Notes: generated by a model from the sequence alone, not told the origin. Shown: positions 1 to 12,372, numbered from the stretch's first letter. The stretch is DNA of 64,000 bases from Heliocybe sulcata (GCA_004369045.1 ML213536.1:112631-176630); one strand, 5' to 3'. Numbers and translations are program-made.

Positions 1-300
1 GTCCCCATTCTCCCCAGGTAAACGACCTGTCTACGCTCCTGCGCTCCCCAATCCGAAGGCAACCTGGCCGTAAGTCAGCTAAATCAACCAAAGTACGTAC
101 TAACACATACCGCGCGCCATCACTTCTCCATTCAGTTGACAGAAATAGCATGCCTACCACTCGGTCCCTGGACGGCTTTTAACCCACCAGCATTCGCTAC
201 CGCCCACGACACCTCAATACCGCGTTCCCTCACTCAGCAATACCCTCTAGTATTTTCAGTCTCTTTAACATACCGGATGCTAAACGCATGGCCCGTTTAG

Positions 301-655
301 CTTCATCTGGGGAGACATCCACAAATCTCAGCAGGATGTGCGACACGAAGCCGAGGAGGGTTTGCTCGAGGTACTCTACTGGCGAGGGAATTTATGGCAT
401 TACACTGATCATATCACTATCCGGTGAGTCTCCATTCATGCGAGGATAATGCTGTTTTCATATCTCATCCACTCTCGAAGCTGCGGTATACACAAAAGCC
501 TGGACGGTGACCCCAACGAACCCGACCACATAACCACCTCCTTCTGCAACCAAATTGGGAAAAGGCTGGCTACCTGCCATTATTATCCCTTGACAAAAAC
601 TGCCTCGTTCAGACCAAAACGGCGACGAAACCACAGAAGGTTTCCGAACAACTAA
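301..655 (+). CDS. possible 3' exons of a gene entering from the left edge
   Basis: Two exons can be read as the end of a gene that starts upstream. An acceptor at 299-300 opens a frame of about 41 codons (301-423) rich in W, H, D and E (for example WGDIHKSQQ). A 57 bp intron 424-480 begins GTGAGT and ends AAG. The second exon, 481-655, stays open to a TAA and ends in a strongly basic tail (RPKRRRNHRR). I do not recognise the protein. The support is only the good splice signals, typical intron length and preserved frame, and the start is not visible. It could be chance open frame in intergenic DNA. Confidence 0.27.
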
Positions 656-1781
656 TGTGCAATCTAACTAGACTATGTTTCCTGTATATACAATTTGTAA
701 CGCGTCATTGCTTCAGAATGTTATATCGTATTGGCAGCTTCATAAAAAACTGCGCGTTGTAGTACCTCAAACTATACCGCATATGTGCGCCTAAGCAGCA
801 TCATCTCCATTAGGCACCAACAATACCACCAACGTCATGTCTCGTATCAGCATCAACATTTATTAATCCCACGTAAGGCACTTTGCATCAAGCGCACGAT
901 GAAGGACTATACCAACCTTCATGCTCCAAACCGAACTGCCTTCTTTACTGAGGACAGATTCAAGACATATTCTGCGAACTATCTTCACTGACATAAACAA
1001 CACATCGAATTCCGACGAAATGGAACGGACAGGATACTCTACACCTATCTGAGCTAGCACAACCACGAGCCCCCTTATAAACTCCATTCTTCAACGCCAG
1101 TCAAAGCAGTGCTCTCACACGACGATACTGCTTCCCCACTGCCCGACGCCCCACCGCAATCCCTCCTCCATCTCAGTCAATTCCCACTACGGCGGCATAC
1201 CGTACTTAAAGGCAAGTAGGCCCCCCACCGCGCCTCTCTTCTCGGTCTGTCTGTCTTCGGATGCTCCAGCTCTCCCGATTGACCTATACTTTACTTGTAA
1301 CAATGCATCATCCCGGACATATCCGGATGACACGCGAGCAGAACGTGCATTCCCTCCTTAATACGGAAATCTTAGCCACAGTTGCCACAAAACCAAACAC
1401 GACCAAGCACCTTCCTAGTCAGGCGAAAGAAGGAGGGGTCGGCTGGCCAAACCTGTTTCTACGAAACAGGAATTCAAGTCCTCCTGCTCTTGGAAAGGCT
1501 GTAGCTCGCTGACACGGAGCCTTCTACAAGGCTCTATAAGCCAGTGATCATGTAACTCATGACGCTGATGCCCAAAAGCCTCCGCTTGCCCGCAAGCGCA
1601 GCGTCATCGGCCTATTGCGCGTTATAAAGCGCGCGGAGCGACTATGTACGGCGATAACCCGGGATTTCGACGAGAACCGCTGATATCTACAGGCTACAGG
1701 CGGGGCGACAGCCCGACCCAATCGAAGTTCACCGCTCCCTCGACTCCTACCAGGCGGCCAAACAGTGCGAAGAGTCATAAT
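656..1781. other. intergenic, no gene seen
   Basis: No open frame here has coding character. The right part (about 1100-1260) is C/T-rich on the + strand and could be promoter sequence for the MFS gene to the right. A frame open from 1644 joins the MFS first exon, so the true start of that gene could lie up to 138 bases further left. Confidence 0.5.
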
Positions 1782-3506
1782 ATGATGGCAGACAACAGGA
1801 ACGACGTCGAACTCCAACCTGTGTGCGGACATTCTTCGGAAGAACGCCAGGGAGGCGAGTCCAAACGAAATGAAGCGCTGGCAAAACCGCCTGTCGAGGG
1901 CGCGACGGACGGGATCATGGAAGGTCGGTATTTATGCTTAGCCATAGCCTATTTGTGTCTTACTGAGGTTGCAAGTAAATCGGAGTGACTTGAATATCGC
2001 TCGGCCTACAGGTGCTGAACCAGCTCGGATTGTCGAATCGCTCAAGTGAGCTCCGCCAATAACGACTACTGCTATTTTGACGCTCAACATGCCCTTTAGA
2101 AAGCCAATCAACAGATGGCGTCTCTTATCCTCGTGCCTGCTCTCGTTCGTCAACGGTATCCAGGACTCCGCCCTGGGTGCTTTGATACCCTTCATCGAGT
2201 CTTACTATGATATCGGCTACGCCGTCGTTGCTCTTCTCTTCTTGACTACCGCCGTAGGCTTCATCGTCGCAGCATTCACGTCTCATGCGCTCTTCGCTTC
2301 CATCGGCCGAGCCAAGGTGCTCATGCTTGCAACCGTCTCGATGGCCATTGGTTATATCATTTGGGCTGTCCTGCCGGGGAGGACGCCGTATGGAGTTTTA
2401 GTCATCGCGCCTCTTTTCACTGGGGCTGGGGTTTCGTGGAACCTGGCCCAAATTAATGTCTTTGTGAGTTCCTTGGACAAACCCACGTTATATAACGGGT
2501 AGGTGGAGAGCGCAACTGTTCCAGAATATGTCGAACTCATACAGGGATTTAGCTACCTCCACGGTTGTTACGGTATCGGTGGTGTGGCCGGCCCCCTCGT
2601 AGCCACCTCCCTGGCCTCGCATGGTGTGCCCTGGCAATACTTCTACTTTCTCCCTCTTGGAGTTACTGTCTTCAATTTCTTCTTCTCCGGATACATCTTC
2701 CTCCCGACTGAGGAGGAGAAACAAGTCATTCTGGAAGATGAGCAACGGAGAAATTTGCAGACCGAGGCTCGGACAAAGTCATCTCCCGCCTCGGACAAAC
2801 CCGTCAGTCGCGGCCAGGTCATCCTGGAAACGCTCAAGAACAGGCCGACAATCCTCACCTCGCTCTTCATCCTGTCTTACCAGGGAGCAGAAGTGTCTCT
2901 GGGAGGCTGGATTGTCTCTTTCCTCATCAGCACCCGTGGTGGAGACCCTGAGAGCGTGGGCTATGTCGCTTCTGGGTTCTGGGGCGGCGTGACGCTAGGT
3001 CGTTTCCTACTGAGCGGCCTGTGCGGCATGATCGGCGAGCGCAAAGCCGTGGTGGGTCTTCTCGCTGGCAGCGTCGTGATGGAGATCCTGGTCTGGCTTG
3101 TACCGAATGTGATTGGGAGCGCAGTGAGCGTTGCCATTGTTGGTTTCTTGCTTGGCGTACGTACTCCTTTGCCATACTGCGCATGCTTGGATTAACTTCC
3201 CACTGTCTCCTTCAGCCCATTTATCCATGCACCATGGGAATCATTACGCGCTTGCTCTCGCGCAGGCTGCATATTTCCTCGCTTTCATTCATTGCAGCGT
3301 TTGGCTCCTCTGGTGGAGCACTGTGGCCGTTCTCCGTGGGCCTTATCTCGCAGTTCAAAGGTTTGTGGCGTCCCTCTCTCACTGTGGATGGTCTTCAACT
3401 TGTCATATCAGGTCCATTCGTGGTACATCCAGTTGCCATCGGAAGCTTTGTGCTGATGGAGGTGCTGTGGCTCCTTCTGCCCAAGGTTCCAAAGAGGGTC
3501 ATTTAG
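1782..3506 (+). CDS. MFS transporter, fungal Bsc6/fucose-permease-like type
   Basis: This is a major facilitator superfamily membrane transporter with a substrate that cannot be told from the sequence. A cytoplasmic N-terminus rich in charged residues precedes the first membrane segment at RWRLLSSCLLSFVNG. Clear hydrophobic helices follow, with the family motif GFSYLHGCYGIGGVAGPLVA around the middle of the first half and a charged central loop (EEEKQVILEDEQRR). The second half starts near LFILSYQGAEVSLGGW. Introns that keep the frame are 2464-2544, 3157-3215 and 3361-3411. A longer first intron, 1928-2099, joins an N-terminal exon and is less certain. The start at 1782 (tandem ATG) is a choice; an in-frame ATG at 1644 is also possible. 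It ends in a short tail, KVPKRVI. The next gene follows in the same direction about 490 bases on. Confidence 0.8.
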
Positions 3507-3999
3507 GGCCCGCATGAGCAGCCTGGTCGACGTCGGTACATAGACTGAACGTCATATGGACCGGCTTTGGACTAGGGACTGCTTCAGTTGAAAGGAGACG
3601 CGGCCAATGTCAGCTAAACTCGGCAATTCTATTAGGAAATAAGGTTATGCTCACTGTACAGTATCCAAATCTCGCGTTCCTTTCGCTGTACTTTGTTATC
3701 TGAATACTTTAACTGTGCGCAGCTCCGCAACGCTGAGAAGTCATCGGGTGAAGTAAACGTGGGAACGTTCGTATATCCCGGCGGACTGACATCATGGATT
3801 CCAATCATGGCGATCCTACTTCCATTCTTGGGGAACCCCGCATTGACGCAGTCCAGTCAGCCACAGCTCGAGTTGGGGGTTATAAAGCAATCCTTCTACG
3901 CCCTCCATCCCTTCAGTTTCCTATTTCTTACCACTGCTGACCATAATCCACCCACGCATATCTGCTTCGCCGTGCGCTAGTGCCATCCACCTCGATATC
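3507..3999. other. intergenic between two + strand genes
   Basis: This holds the 3' flank of the MFS gene and the promoter of the Ncp1-like gene. The last 60 bases are C/T-rich before the ATG at 4000. No gene is seen. Confidence 0.6.
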
Positions 4000-5098
4000 A
4001 TGGGTTTACTCTCGAAGAGCAACACTGCAGTAAATAGCGCGGGAATTGGGTCCGTCGGGAAAGCGCCGTCCGTGAAGATAGCCAAGAACCCAGTCACCAA
4101 AACTCAGCCGGAACCCCAGGCCGTTTACGGAGAGTCGGGAGACGAAGCTGACGAGGAGGAGCAAGAGGGAGGATCCTCCGAGGAGGAGCATGGTCCAGCG
4201 TTGTCAAACGACGAAGACGAATATGACACACGGAGCCATCGCAAACGCGCTAGCATTGCTGGTTCCGCCTTCACCAGCGGCAACCGTCACGGTTCCATCT
4301 CCTCCCGTCGATCTAAATCGTTACCTAGGTCGCGCTCTCCTTCGGGTCAGGGCTATGTCACTGCATCTGAAAATGACGTGGCGGACGGTAGTCTGAGGAA
4401 GAAGAGCAGCTTGAAGAAGCGAGCAAGCATTCACAGCGGCCTGTTCTCTGCTGGAGCCGGCACGATAGGGCCAGATGCAACTCCGGAAACCGACCTGGAG
4501 TTGCACACGAGACAGCGCATGGCTGAGAGTGTGCTTACTTCAAAGCAAAAGGCCAAGATAATGAAAGAGGAGGGTGAGGATCTTAGCTCGTCATAATAAG
4601 TTGTTGTCCGAACTCAATGCTCGCAATGTTTAGTGAAGCAGGGCAAGCGTTTGTCCAAGATCATCCAGGCCGAACAAAAGTCGGAGCGACAGTCTCTGGA
4701 TACTGCTATGAAGGAACTTGCCGAGCTGACGAAAGTTCAGAAGACGGCGATGAAGGTCAGGAAATTGCGCTCGCTCAGTCAGCCACCATCTGATGAATCT
4801 TGCATAGGACGAGTCGCGCTCACACACAGCGCACGCCGAGACAGTCAAATCGTTCCACAAGACGGAGCTCGTGTACATCTCAGCGCGCTCCAAGTACGAG
4901 TCCGCTACGACCGACCTAAAGAATGCCGAGGAAGCGCTTGAGCAGACACGCAGACACGCGCAGATGGTGACGGACATGGTCAGGGAGAAGATGCGAGAAG
5001 TCGAAGAATTGCGCGGAATGAAGAGGGTTGATGACAGGGAGAGGATGGTGAAAGTCTCTGAGCTTAGAGGAAAGGTGCCCACTGTCTCCTCAACGTAA
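4000..5098 (+). CDS. Ncp1-like coiled-coil protein
   Basis: Three exons give a protein of about 328 residues (introns 4574-4633 and 4756-4807, both frame-preserving). The first half is low-complexity: an acidic run, then S/R-rich stretches with KKSSLKKRAS. The second half is strongly helical and heptad-like: QGKRLSKIIQAEQKSERQSL, KELAELTKVQK, then YISARSKYESATTDLKNAEE and a final REKMREVEELRGM helix. The arrangement matches agaricomycete proteins that databases call DNA-binding protein Ncp1, as I recall them. DNA binding has not been shown by anything here. The start is the only ATG before the open frame and lies just after C/T-rich promoter sequence. The gene itself is confident; the name is moderately so. 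Confidence 0.8.
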
Positions 5099-6532
5099 AT
5101 GCATGCTCCCCCGGGATTACAAGTATCGTAGATCCGTTGTAATTGTACGTAGTATTGTCATGTGATAGGACTGCATGCCGAACATAGCCAATCTTGATGG
5201 ATATGTAGATTCTGATTTGCTTGTAATTTTCGTGGAGGGAATGCTATGAGGCGCGCTGTGAGTGAGCGCAAGCGCGTCATAAGGCAAGAGAAGGCCATGA
5301 TGCATGAATGATGGGGATACAATGCAGTATACAAACGCGCAAGTATGAATAGTAGTGGGATCCATCGAGTGACGGTACCGTGGAAAGTTTCGTCCAAGGT
5401 GGTGCCATAACCTAATCATCCTGGCCAAATCGATGTGAAAAGAGAAGAAGGGGAAGAAAATGCGATAGTGCTCGCGAAGCGTATTTATCGGCTCTGTAAC
5501 AAGCCACTGCTTCCAAAGGCATCGCATGAGGTTACAACGATCTGGTGCATGGATCGGAACCAAGCACTTGATGGATGCTTCCGTGCAAATGATATAAACC
5601 TTCTGTTGTAGGACACCGTGTAAGAAGGCCATAGTGTCGCCTCGAAAACAGTCCTTCGTCGGCAGGTACATCCCGATTGGCTACGGCGAATTCCGGCGGA
5701 GAGTTGTGGTGTACAGCCACAACCGCCTTACTCGAGTACTGTGTAAAAGACCTTTCGCACCGGCACCTCTAAAGCTTTTTTTTTTTGACTGTCTTAAGTT
5801 GAAGCCGCAGAGCTTGTCAAGGTCAATAGCGCGACTGATATATCTGGTGACATCTGTGATGCGGATATAAGGGCGACATCGACCCATTTGTGTCTGCCGT
5901 TGTCTTTGGTGCAAGTACAGGCTCTACTGAGCTTTGGTCTGGGAACCTCACGCACGGGCACATGGAACTGCATATGCAAGATGGGATGGAGTCGCCCAGT
6001 GAGGCGCTGACTGTATGCGACGCGATTGACGTCTGTTGCCTGGCCGTAGGTATCACTGTAAACCTCACCGGACGGGGTAACGATAGTGATGCACTGGATG
6101 CTGCTACCAGCAACACATCTGACCCAAGCTCCGTCTCATGCGGCTCGCAGGCTGGCTCTCTGTCGGACGACATTCCTGTTCCCGTTCTGCCCACCGAAAG
6201 CGGCGATAAATCATCCTCGAAGCCGCATACGGTGCCCGAGGATCACGCTGACCATATTCCTAACTCGCGCGGGGCATTCAGATTCTCAGGCCTGCGTCCC
6301 TAGCATCAAACGGAAGTAGCTCGTCTTCTAAATGTCTCGTATCCTTGGAAGAATGGGCGTAGAAGGCTCGCTGTCGTCCGCGAGCGGCGAGGCGGAATCA
6401 GACCTGCAGCCAGTATCCAGTTGTGCCGTTTCGAGAGGCAACCGGTTTGAGCATGTCATATCACAGCGTCGCAGATAGAAACGAGCTCTATCGAACGGAC
6501 AGCGAAAGGAATGAAACGTCCAGGTGTCCCAC
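5099..6532. other. intergenic, no supported gene
   Basis: This 1.4 kb stretch separates the Ncp1-like gene from the SDR duplication. A 184-codon minus frame (5117-5671) and a 137-codon plus frame (5890-6303) are open but look like chance: no family resemblance, no flanking splice logic, odd composition. A short A/T run sits near 5776. Nothing else was recognised. Confidence 0.5.
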
Positions 6533-6818
6533 GGTGCCGGGTAATGCCGCCATCTGATCGGCGTGACACGGTGCTTGGCATTGCCAAGGAATGTCATCCG
6601 CTCAATAATCCGGTCATCCCAGGCTATCGACTTGTTTGTGAAATCATGTCTCGCGCACTGTGGCATTGGTCGAAAGGACCATCTGTATGTATCATCACGG
6701 AGTGTGTTTACTAAGGCGGCTAAGATCCTCTCTATAAAATGGTCCACTTGCATTGCAAGGATGTTCCAACATCCCACATCGTATAACATCCCCCATCGTA
6801 TAGCATCCCATATCAAAC
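6533..6818 (+). promoter_or_regulatory. promoter of left SDR copy, shared with right copy
   Basis: This upstream region is conserved between the two SDR copies as strongly as the introns. A TATA-like TATAAAA lies at 6733-6739, about 80 bases before the ATG. Three spaced copies of a CATCCC-type motif (around 6768-6809: ACATCCCACATCGTATA, ACATCCCCCATCGTATA and AGCATCCCATAT) sit between it and the ATG. Whether they bind a factor is unknown. Confidence 0.45.
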
Positions 6819-8241
6819 ATGACTGCTGCAAAGACTAGTATCTTCATTACTGGTGCTACTGGTACGTCTCTATAGCACTAAGGGCGATCTCGTCACTAAC
6901 AACATCCTAGGCTATATCGGAGGAACCATCCTCAAGCGTCTCCTCCAGCACGAGAACGCAGCCTCTTTCGATATATCCCTGCTTGTCCGTTCGGCAGACA
7001 AAGCGGAGAAGTTCAAGGCCCTGGGTGTAAAAGCCGTTATAGGGACATATTCAGATGAAGACGTACTATTTGAATCTGCGCGGAAGGCCGACGTCGTCTT
7101 TCAGAACGTGAGTAGCACATTCTTTACAACTCCACAAACCAACTTACGCTTCCTAAAATGCAGGTCGAAATCGCAGACGTCGTCCCAATCAAAGCGATTC
7201 TGAGAGGGTTGAAGAGAAGATTCGAAGAGACAGGCTCGCAGCCTGTGGTCATCCATACTGTACGTCCTCTACTCCACTCTCGATAGTTCGCCTTCTAATG
7301 CGACTCTGGTCAACAGTCTGGAACAGGTCTGCCAAACATACAACTTGTCATAGACTAAGCTGATCGAGCTAATTTTGCCAGCTGCCGTTAACGACAGTGC
7401 CAACGGCATGTACGACTCGGACACGGTATACTCTGACATGGAGCCGGACCGAGTTCAGTCGGAAGAATTCGTCCTGCCACACCGTTTCGTGAACGCTGAG
7501 TTCTTAAAAGCCGATCAAGAAGGTGTGCCAAACTCTACCCGGGCATCAATCCTCTACTGACGAGAACAGGTTACATCCGCTCCCATATCATCTACCCTTC
7601 TACTGTCTGGGGCCTCGCGACAGGTCCTTTGGTCGATGCTGGATTACAGAACCCCCATTCTATCCAGATTCCGGCATGGATCAGGATCAGCATCGCGAGA
7701 GGCAAGGCTTTCAAGATCGGAGAGGGCCGTAACATCTGGCCCGACGCTCACATTGAAGACCGTGAGTTTCGCGAGCCAGTCTTATGTGTCCACCAGGCTT
7801 ATGACGTCAATGTCTACAGTGGCGGATCTTTACATGCTGGTCTTCAACAAAGTTCTCTCCGATCCCGCAGCTTCCCATGGGCGGGACGGCTTGTACTTTG
7901 CTGGCAAGGATGAGCATCGACTGATTGACGTCTACTCGGCAATCGCAAAATCCCTCTATGAACTCGGCAAGGTGGATAGTCCGGAGCCGACACGTCTAGA
8001 AGACGACGAAGCGATCAAGTACTTTGGCAACGCCTTGTTTGTGGTGAGTCGCCCTGGGCTGCCCTGCCTTCATCGCCGGTGACTGACTTCTTCGATAACT
8101 TAGACTTCTGCCCACGGCGGAAACTCGCGGGTTCGCTCAGACCGATCTTTCGCGATAGGATGGAAGCCTACGAGAGGCACGACAGAGATGCTGAATAGCA
8201 TTAAACCGGAGTGCGAAGTGATCGTCCGTGAGACGGCGTAG
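6819..8241 (+). CDS. extended-SDR NAD(P)-binding protein, copy A
   Basis: The protein is an atypical extended short-chain dehydrogenase/epimerase-like enzyme. The N-terminal Rossmann signature ITGATGYIGG binds NAD(P) and is split by the first intron (6862-6910). Later segments are LLVRSADKAEKFKALGVKAV (strand and helix after the glycine motif), VVIHTSGTA (end of the central strand), YPSTVWGLATGP and an ADLYMLVFNKVL helix typical of the family. No canonical YxxxK catalytic pair is obvious. It has seven exons, including a 10-base exon (TCTGGAACAG) between two introns near 7317-7326. The C-terminus is GWKPTRGTTEMLNSI, then the stop TAG at 8239-8241. The substrate is unknown. A second intact copy lies in reverse at 20436-21860 with very similar protein, introns and promoter. 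Confidence 0.87.
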
Positions 8242-8734
8242 GAGAGCCACATAATCATCCCTCCGTTCCATATTGTTATTTGTTTCTTTGTATGTAGATC
8301 TACGCTGTTCTTCCTCTTGTATCCGATGCTTTCAGCCATATATAATCTCGGTATTCAGCTTAGTGACCAGTCATCCCAAGTTTGAACATATCCGATGAGT
8401 CAACGCTTGCCCCATGTTCGGATGTGGGACGAGGACGGGAGCGGGTCGTCAATGGACGGACCTTGGGATCCGAAAATCGAGTCTTGCCTTCATGCAATAG
8501 ATATTGCCGCGTGGTGCGTGTCGTAGTGCCACAGAGTGGCAGTGGCGGCTTACTCAGCTATTTGTTCGTGTTGCTCTGATCTCGAGGGTATTCAGCCACC
8601 GACGCGATGTGCCACATCCACCTTGTTTATCATTCACTGAACACAACCGCCTTCCTGCCATTCATCTTCCACGACCACACACGAGGTCAGCCATTTAGCG
8701 AGTTGAAGAAGATTGTACTGCTTGCATTTCCCGG
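8242..8734. other. shared 3' flank, then promoter side of acidic protein 1
   Basis: The first about 170 bases belong to the SDR duplication and match the region between the right SDR copy and glutathione peroxidase. The remaining about 320 bases are unique and precede the gene at 8735. No gene is seen. Confidence 0.55.
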
Positions 8735-10038
8735 ATGGCTAGTAAACCCGTCGTACTCGGGCGACGCAATCGGTCCGACGATGCCACCGCGTGCGGTAGG
8801 GTCGACCCAAGACTAAGCAAGAAACGGCGGCATCTGGAAAGTACGTCTTGCAGATATATCTCAACTAGCAGAGTCTCCATTTCTGAGATGACAACGCTAG
8901 TCCGGGAGAGTTTAGCGGATCATACGGCAGAGCTTGATGTTCCTGAGGACGACAAACATGCCACCGTGCACGCAGCTCAAATCCCCGAAAATAATCGCAC
9001 CGCCGACGAGGGCCCCGTTCAAGCCTTCCCCGTGGACGCTCCGACTATGTCAACACGGGAGCGAATCCAAGAGACGCTCGATGTTCTTACAGGCCGTGCG
9101 ATCTTGCCATCAAGTGGATACTACAGGATCTCTAGGATCTGTCAGGAGGCCACATTACTGTCGGAGTGCTGGATACGATACGCTGCTGCCGTAAGTCTCA
9201 TGTTGCTGCAGGAGGGCTATTGTGATGTCGAGGCCTCATGCGACAGGCGGGAGATGTCGACAGGGACGTGCCACAATCTTGGGTCCTCGTCGATCCCAGT
9301 GAATTGCACCAGTTGGAGGCCATCAGGGCAAGATATCAGAACAAAGATAGCGTTCCCGACGAAGTGAGTATCGCAATGTCAAGTCTGAAAATGATACTAA
9401 ATGAGTACACGCAGGACGAGAGCTTGTATTGGGACTGGACTAGAGATGATGAAGCAGCGATAGACAGGGAAGAGGGTCCCACGACTGCTGAAAAAGAATT
9501 CATCGGGAAAGTCCAAGACCGATGGGACAAACTTTGGCGCTGGAAGCCTTCCGTTAGTATGGCGGAATATCTTGCTCACTGTTCCAATCGGCCGGGAAGG
9601 CCTGCCGACGACGGAGATTGTGCCATACTGATCACGGTCATCCCCCCGGCTGCCGATGACCCCGAGATTGGAGACCAAAACGACGAGAAAGAAGATCAAG
9701 ATCCCGCTTTCTTGACTACGACAGAGCGGGACATCCAACCCACTGCGTATGACCTCGTAACAGAACAAGAAGAGGAAGACCTTGCGGGGTCTTTGACGGA
9801 GGCCGAAGAGGAAGAGTACATCTCGTACGGTTCGGACGAGGACAGTGACATGTCGCCGACAACACAAGATGGAGACTCTATCATGGGAGACATAGACGAG
9901 AAGGCCATCCTCAGCGTATACGGAGCGTTAGACGAGGATGAATTGGAGAACTGGGGCAGGGACTTGGATACCCGTGCTGAAGTAGTGGACACCATGGAGA
10001 TGGCACTGGACACGGATACCGACGATGAATCCGTATAA
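8735..10038 (+). CDS. unrecognised acidic protein 1 (tandem paralogue)
   Basis: I do not recognise this protein. It starts with MASKPVVLGRRNRSDDA, followed by a basic patch KKRR that could be a nuclear signal. A middle part contains WVLVDPSELHQLEAIRARYQ and DESLYWDWTRDDEAA. A hydrophobic strand CAILITVIPP precedes a long D/E-rich C-terminus ending TDTDDESV. Introns inferred from frame are near 9190-9245 and 9364-9414; a 30-base splice near 8840 is optional. The next gene (10447-11672) shares the LGRRxRSDD start, the IPP strand and the acidic tail, so the two look like diverged tandem duplicates. Both lie between the inverted SDR copies. Expression and function are unknown. Confidence 0.62.
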
Positions 10039-10446
10039 CAATTAAACCGGAGGAGGATGACCGGGACGTGAATAATTGGCAAGGCCACCCAAGCTAATAC
10101 GCACACGACCGACAAGATCGAGACGTACTTCGAGAGCTAGTATCTCCTTGAGTCCTCTCCAGCTGCCGCTCAGCGGTCTTCTTTCCATCGGGCTTCCTGT
10201 TGCGCCTAGCGAGTTAGTAGAATGGTTCTCAGCAGTCATGTATCATAGCATAATATTCATTCTGACGAAAAAATACAAGCGCTTCGAACCTTTTAGTGAG
10301 CGCGAGGCATAACACACACGGCTGGTCTCGTTGTTTGTCTACGTTGATATGTGCCACGGAGTCAGCAACCAGATCCGGATTAAGCGCTAAGCGATAGAGC
10401 CACTCACTGACCGTCGAACATCCGTGTTACGAAGCCACAGCCAACT
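10039..10446. other. intergenic between tandem paralogues
   Basis: No coding signal was seen. It should contain the terminator of acidic protein 1 and the promoter of acidic protein 2; no element could be named. Confidence 0.5.
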
Positions 10447-11672
10447 ATGTCCTCTACAAAGCCTCTTCTGTTCGATCTTCCCACTACTCTAGGACGGCGT
10501 TGTAGGTCTGACGATGATGCGGAACATGGCCCTGTCGATGAACAACGGACTCGAAACGTGTTGAAGACTCGCAAGCGGGTGAAAATCCAGGAGCAACCAG
10601 TCGAATCGCTTTCATGCCTTCCTTCGTGCACCGCGCCCGCGGTGGACGTTGTTGTGTGCTCCACTGAGCACACAAAAACCGTCGCCGCCAACGCGGCGGA
10701 CGAACCAAGGGCAATGGTGTCGTGTGACGCAACCACAACCACACCGGAGGGCCACATCAGGGCCCATGAAGAACCACTCGAACAATTCATAGAAGTGAAG
10801 CAGGACGGATGCGTCAAGATTATTGAGGCTGTCACTCAATGCGTTTCCGTCCAAAATCTCGAGGAGGAAGAGGCAAGTGAGTCCGGCAGGGTAGTCACAG
10901 GTATGACGAGCAGCGATGGACGGCATTCTGGATGGGTAAGCAACTAGATGAGTTCCACGACCTCGCATTAACGTCGGTTGATATGACCACAGACAAGGGT
11001 CTCGGGAGAAGTGATGGGGGCCTTCATGGGCAGGGAGCCAGTTCGGTCCAAAAGCGTGGAAGAGACGCGTGAGACGGATAACGACCCGCTGGAGCAGGTA
11101 AGCTGATACCACTCTCTGCTCCTATTGCCACTGAATACTCGAGTTAGAGCGGAGTAGTATGCCCGGACGAAAACTGCCCGAAAGATCAGCATGTGGCGGA
11201 ACATGATACGGCGGATGTCGCAAGCGAGCAGAAGACATCTCCAAGGCGCGCAGCTTCACTCTATGAAGGGCCACTGGACCGACACGATCGATCCACTCCA
11301 GGAACTCTCCTGGTACGGGATACACCAAGTCTTGCAATTCGGGCTACACCACCCACTGCTTTGAAAACTTGGTGTGGGATTACAATTGTAATCATACCGC
11401 CTCAAGAGCCAGAGACGGATCGCAACCACGTCGGCGTTCCAATCCCTGTGGACTACCAGGACGTCGCATACCTTCGGACATGCGATAATATCCCGCCCAG
11501 GGAGAAAGAGATTCAACGCCGGGAAGAGAGGTCCCTGGATGGCATGATTGCGGAGGCACTGGAAGGCGGAGAGAACGAGAAGTCTATGCCGGAGTGGGAA
11601 GACGATGACTTTGTTGACGACTTCGATCTGTCCGAAGACGATGATTGGAAGAGCGATTCGGACGACGAGTGA
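10447..11672 (+). CDS. unrecognised acidic protein 2 (tandem paralogue)
   Basis: This gene has at least three exons, with introns near 10937-10991 (GTAAGC to CACAG) and 11099-11148 (GTAAGC to TTAG). The N-terminus LPTTLGRRCRSDDDAEHGPV matches that of acidic protein 1. A basic segment KTRKRVK follows. The middle part is S/T-rich and low in predicted structure. A strand GITIVIIPP corresponds to LITVIPP in the neighbour, and the end is an acidic tail (EDDDFVDDF, ending SDSDDE). No known domain was recognised. The pairing with 8735-10038 suggests a fast-changing family that spread by tandem duplication. Confidence 0.62.
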
Positions 11673-12372
11673 ACCGAGCGCTGGCCAACAGCACCCCACG
11701 CAAAACAATGTTCGAAAGGGCCATCGACATCAAATTCCCCCTTTCTATTACCCTAGTTGTGCCTGCGCTTGTCCAAGTCGTCCTTCTCTTTCCAGCTTCG
11801 TCACCGCTGGGAAAATCCGAACGCACCTTCTTCCTCGTTCCTGGGACGAGAAGGCGAAGCAACTCCGCAGAGAGCGGAGATCGAGTCCATCGAGACTCTT
11901 CAGGAGGACTCTTCATTCGTCATGTCGCTGTAGCGCGTCTCGATAGGATGGGCGATCCTCAGCGATACCGTCCTCCTGTCGTCCCCTCCCAAGCACAGAC
12001 TCTGACCTAAAAATATTTTCGACACCATTCCCAAGCACCAATCTTCCTCCGCAATCTTCAAAGTGACATCTTCCACATACGCTCTTGTACGAGTTGGCGA
12101 GAGAAGACTCGGTGCCAATATAGCCGCTCACATATCCTCTTTGATGTATAGCCGTATAATGCCTGGCCCATATTAGCGATTTCCGTTGACGCATTCGACC
12201 TCCAACAGTAAGACAGCGTTAAGAGATGGTAGAGACGCGCTATGAAGCCCACTGTAAGAAATCTCGCCTTGGTGAGACGTTGGGAAGGAAGGGAAGGACG
12301 GAAGCAGACCATTCCCGCGCCTCCCCCTTCCCCGTCCTGGACCTTTCCACGCATCCTAAACCACTATAACTA
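11673..12372. other. intergenic, VPS28 promoter side
   Basis: Open frames overlap here on both strands, but none continues across good splice sites. The 70 bases before the VPS28 ATG are C-rich on the + strand (CGCGCCTCCCCCTTCCCCGT), a usual fungal promoter texture. Confidence 0.5.

Larger units (their letters stand above)
6533..8415 (+). repeat. inverted segmental duplication, left copy
   Basis: This segment carries the left SDR gene with about 285 bases of upstream DNA and about 170 bases of 3' flank. It is repeated in reverse orientation at about 20215-22139. Similarity starts near the shared run ATGCCGCCATCTGATCGGCG and continues through promoter, exons and introns. It passes the stop into the shared run TTGTATCCGATGCTTTCAGC and fades near 8415. 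Small indels separate the copies: about 10 bases in the promoter and about 40 bases just after the stop. The limits are by-eye estimates. Confidence 0.88.

Noticed and set aside
5117-5671. 184-codon open frame on the minus strand
   Set aside because: It lies in the 3' flank of the Ncp1-like gene, shows no domain or splice context and has His/Met/Cys-rich composition typical of chance frames.
5890-6303. 137-codon open frame on the plus strand
   Set aside because: Composition is passable but there is no family resemblance, and no exon chain extends it.
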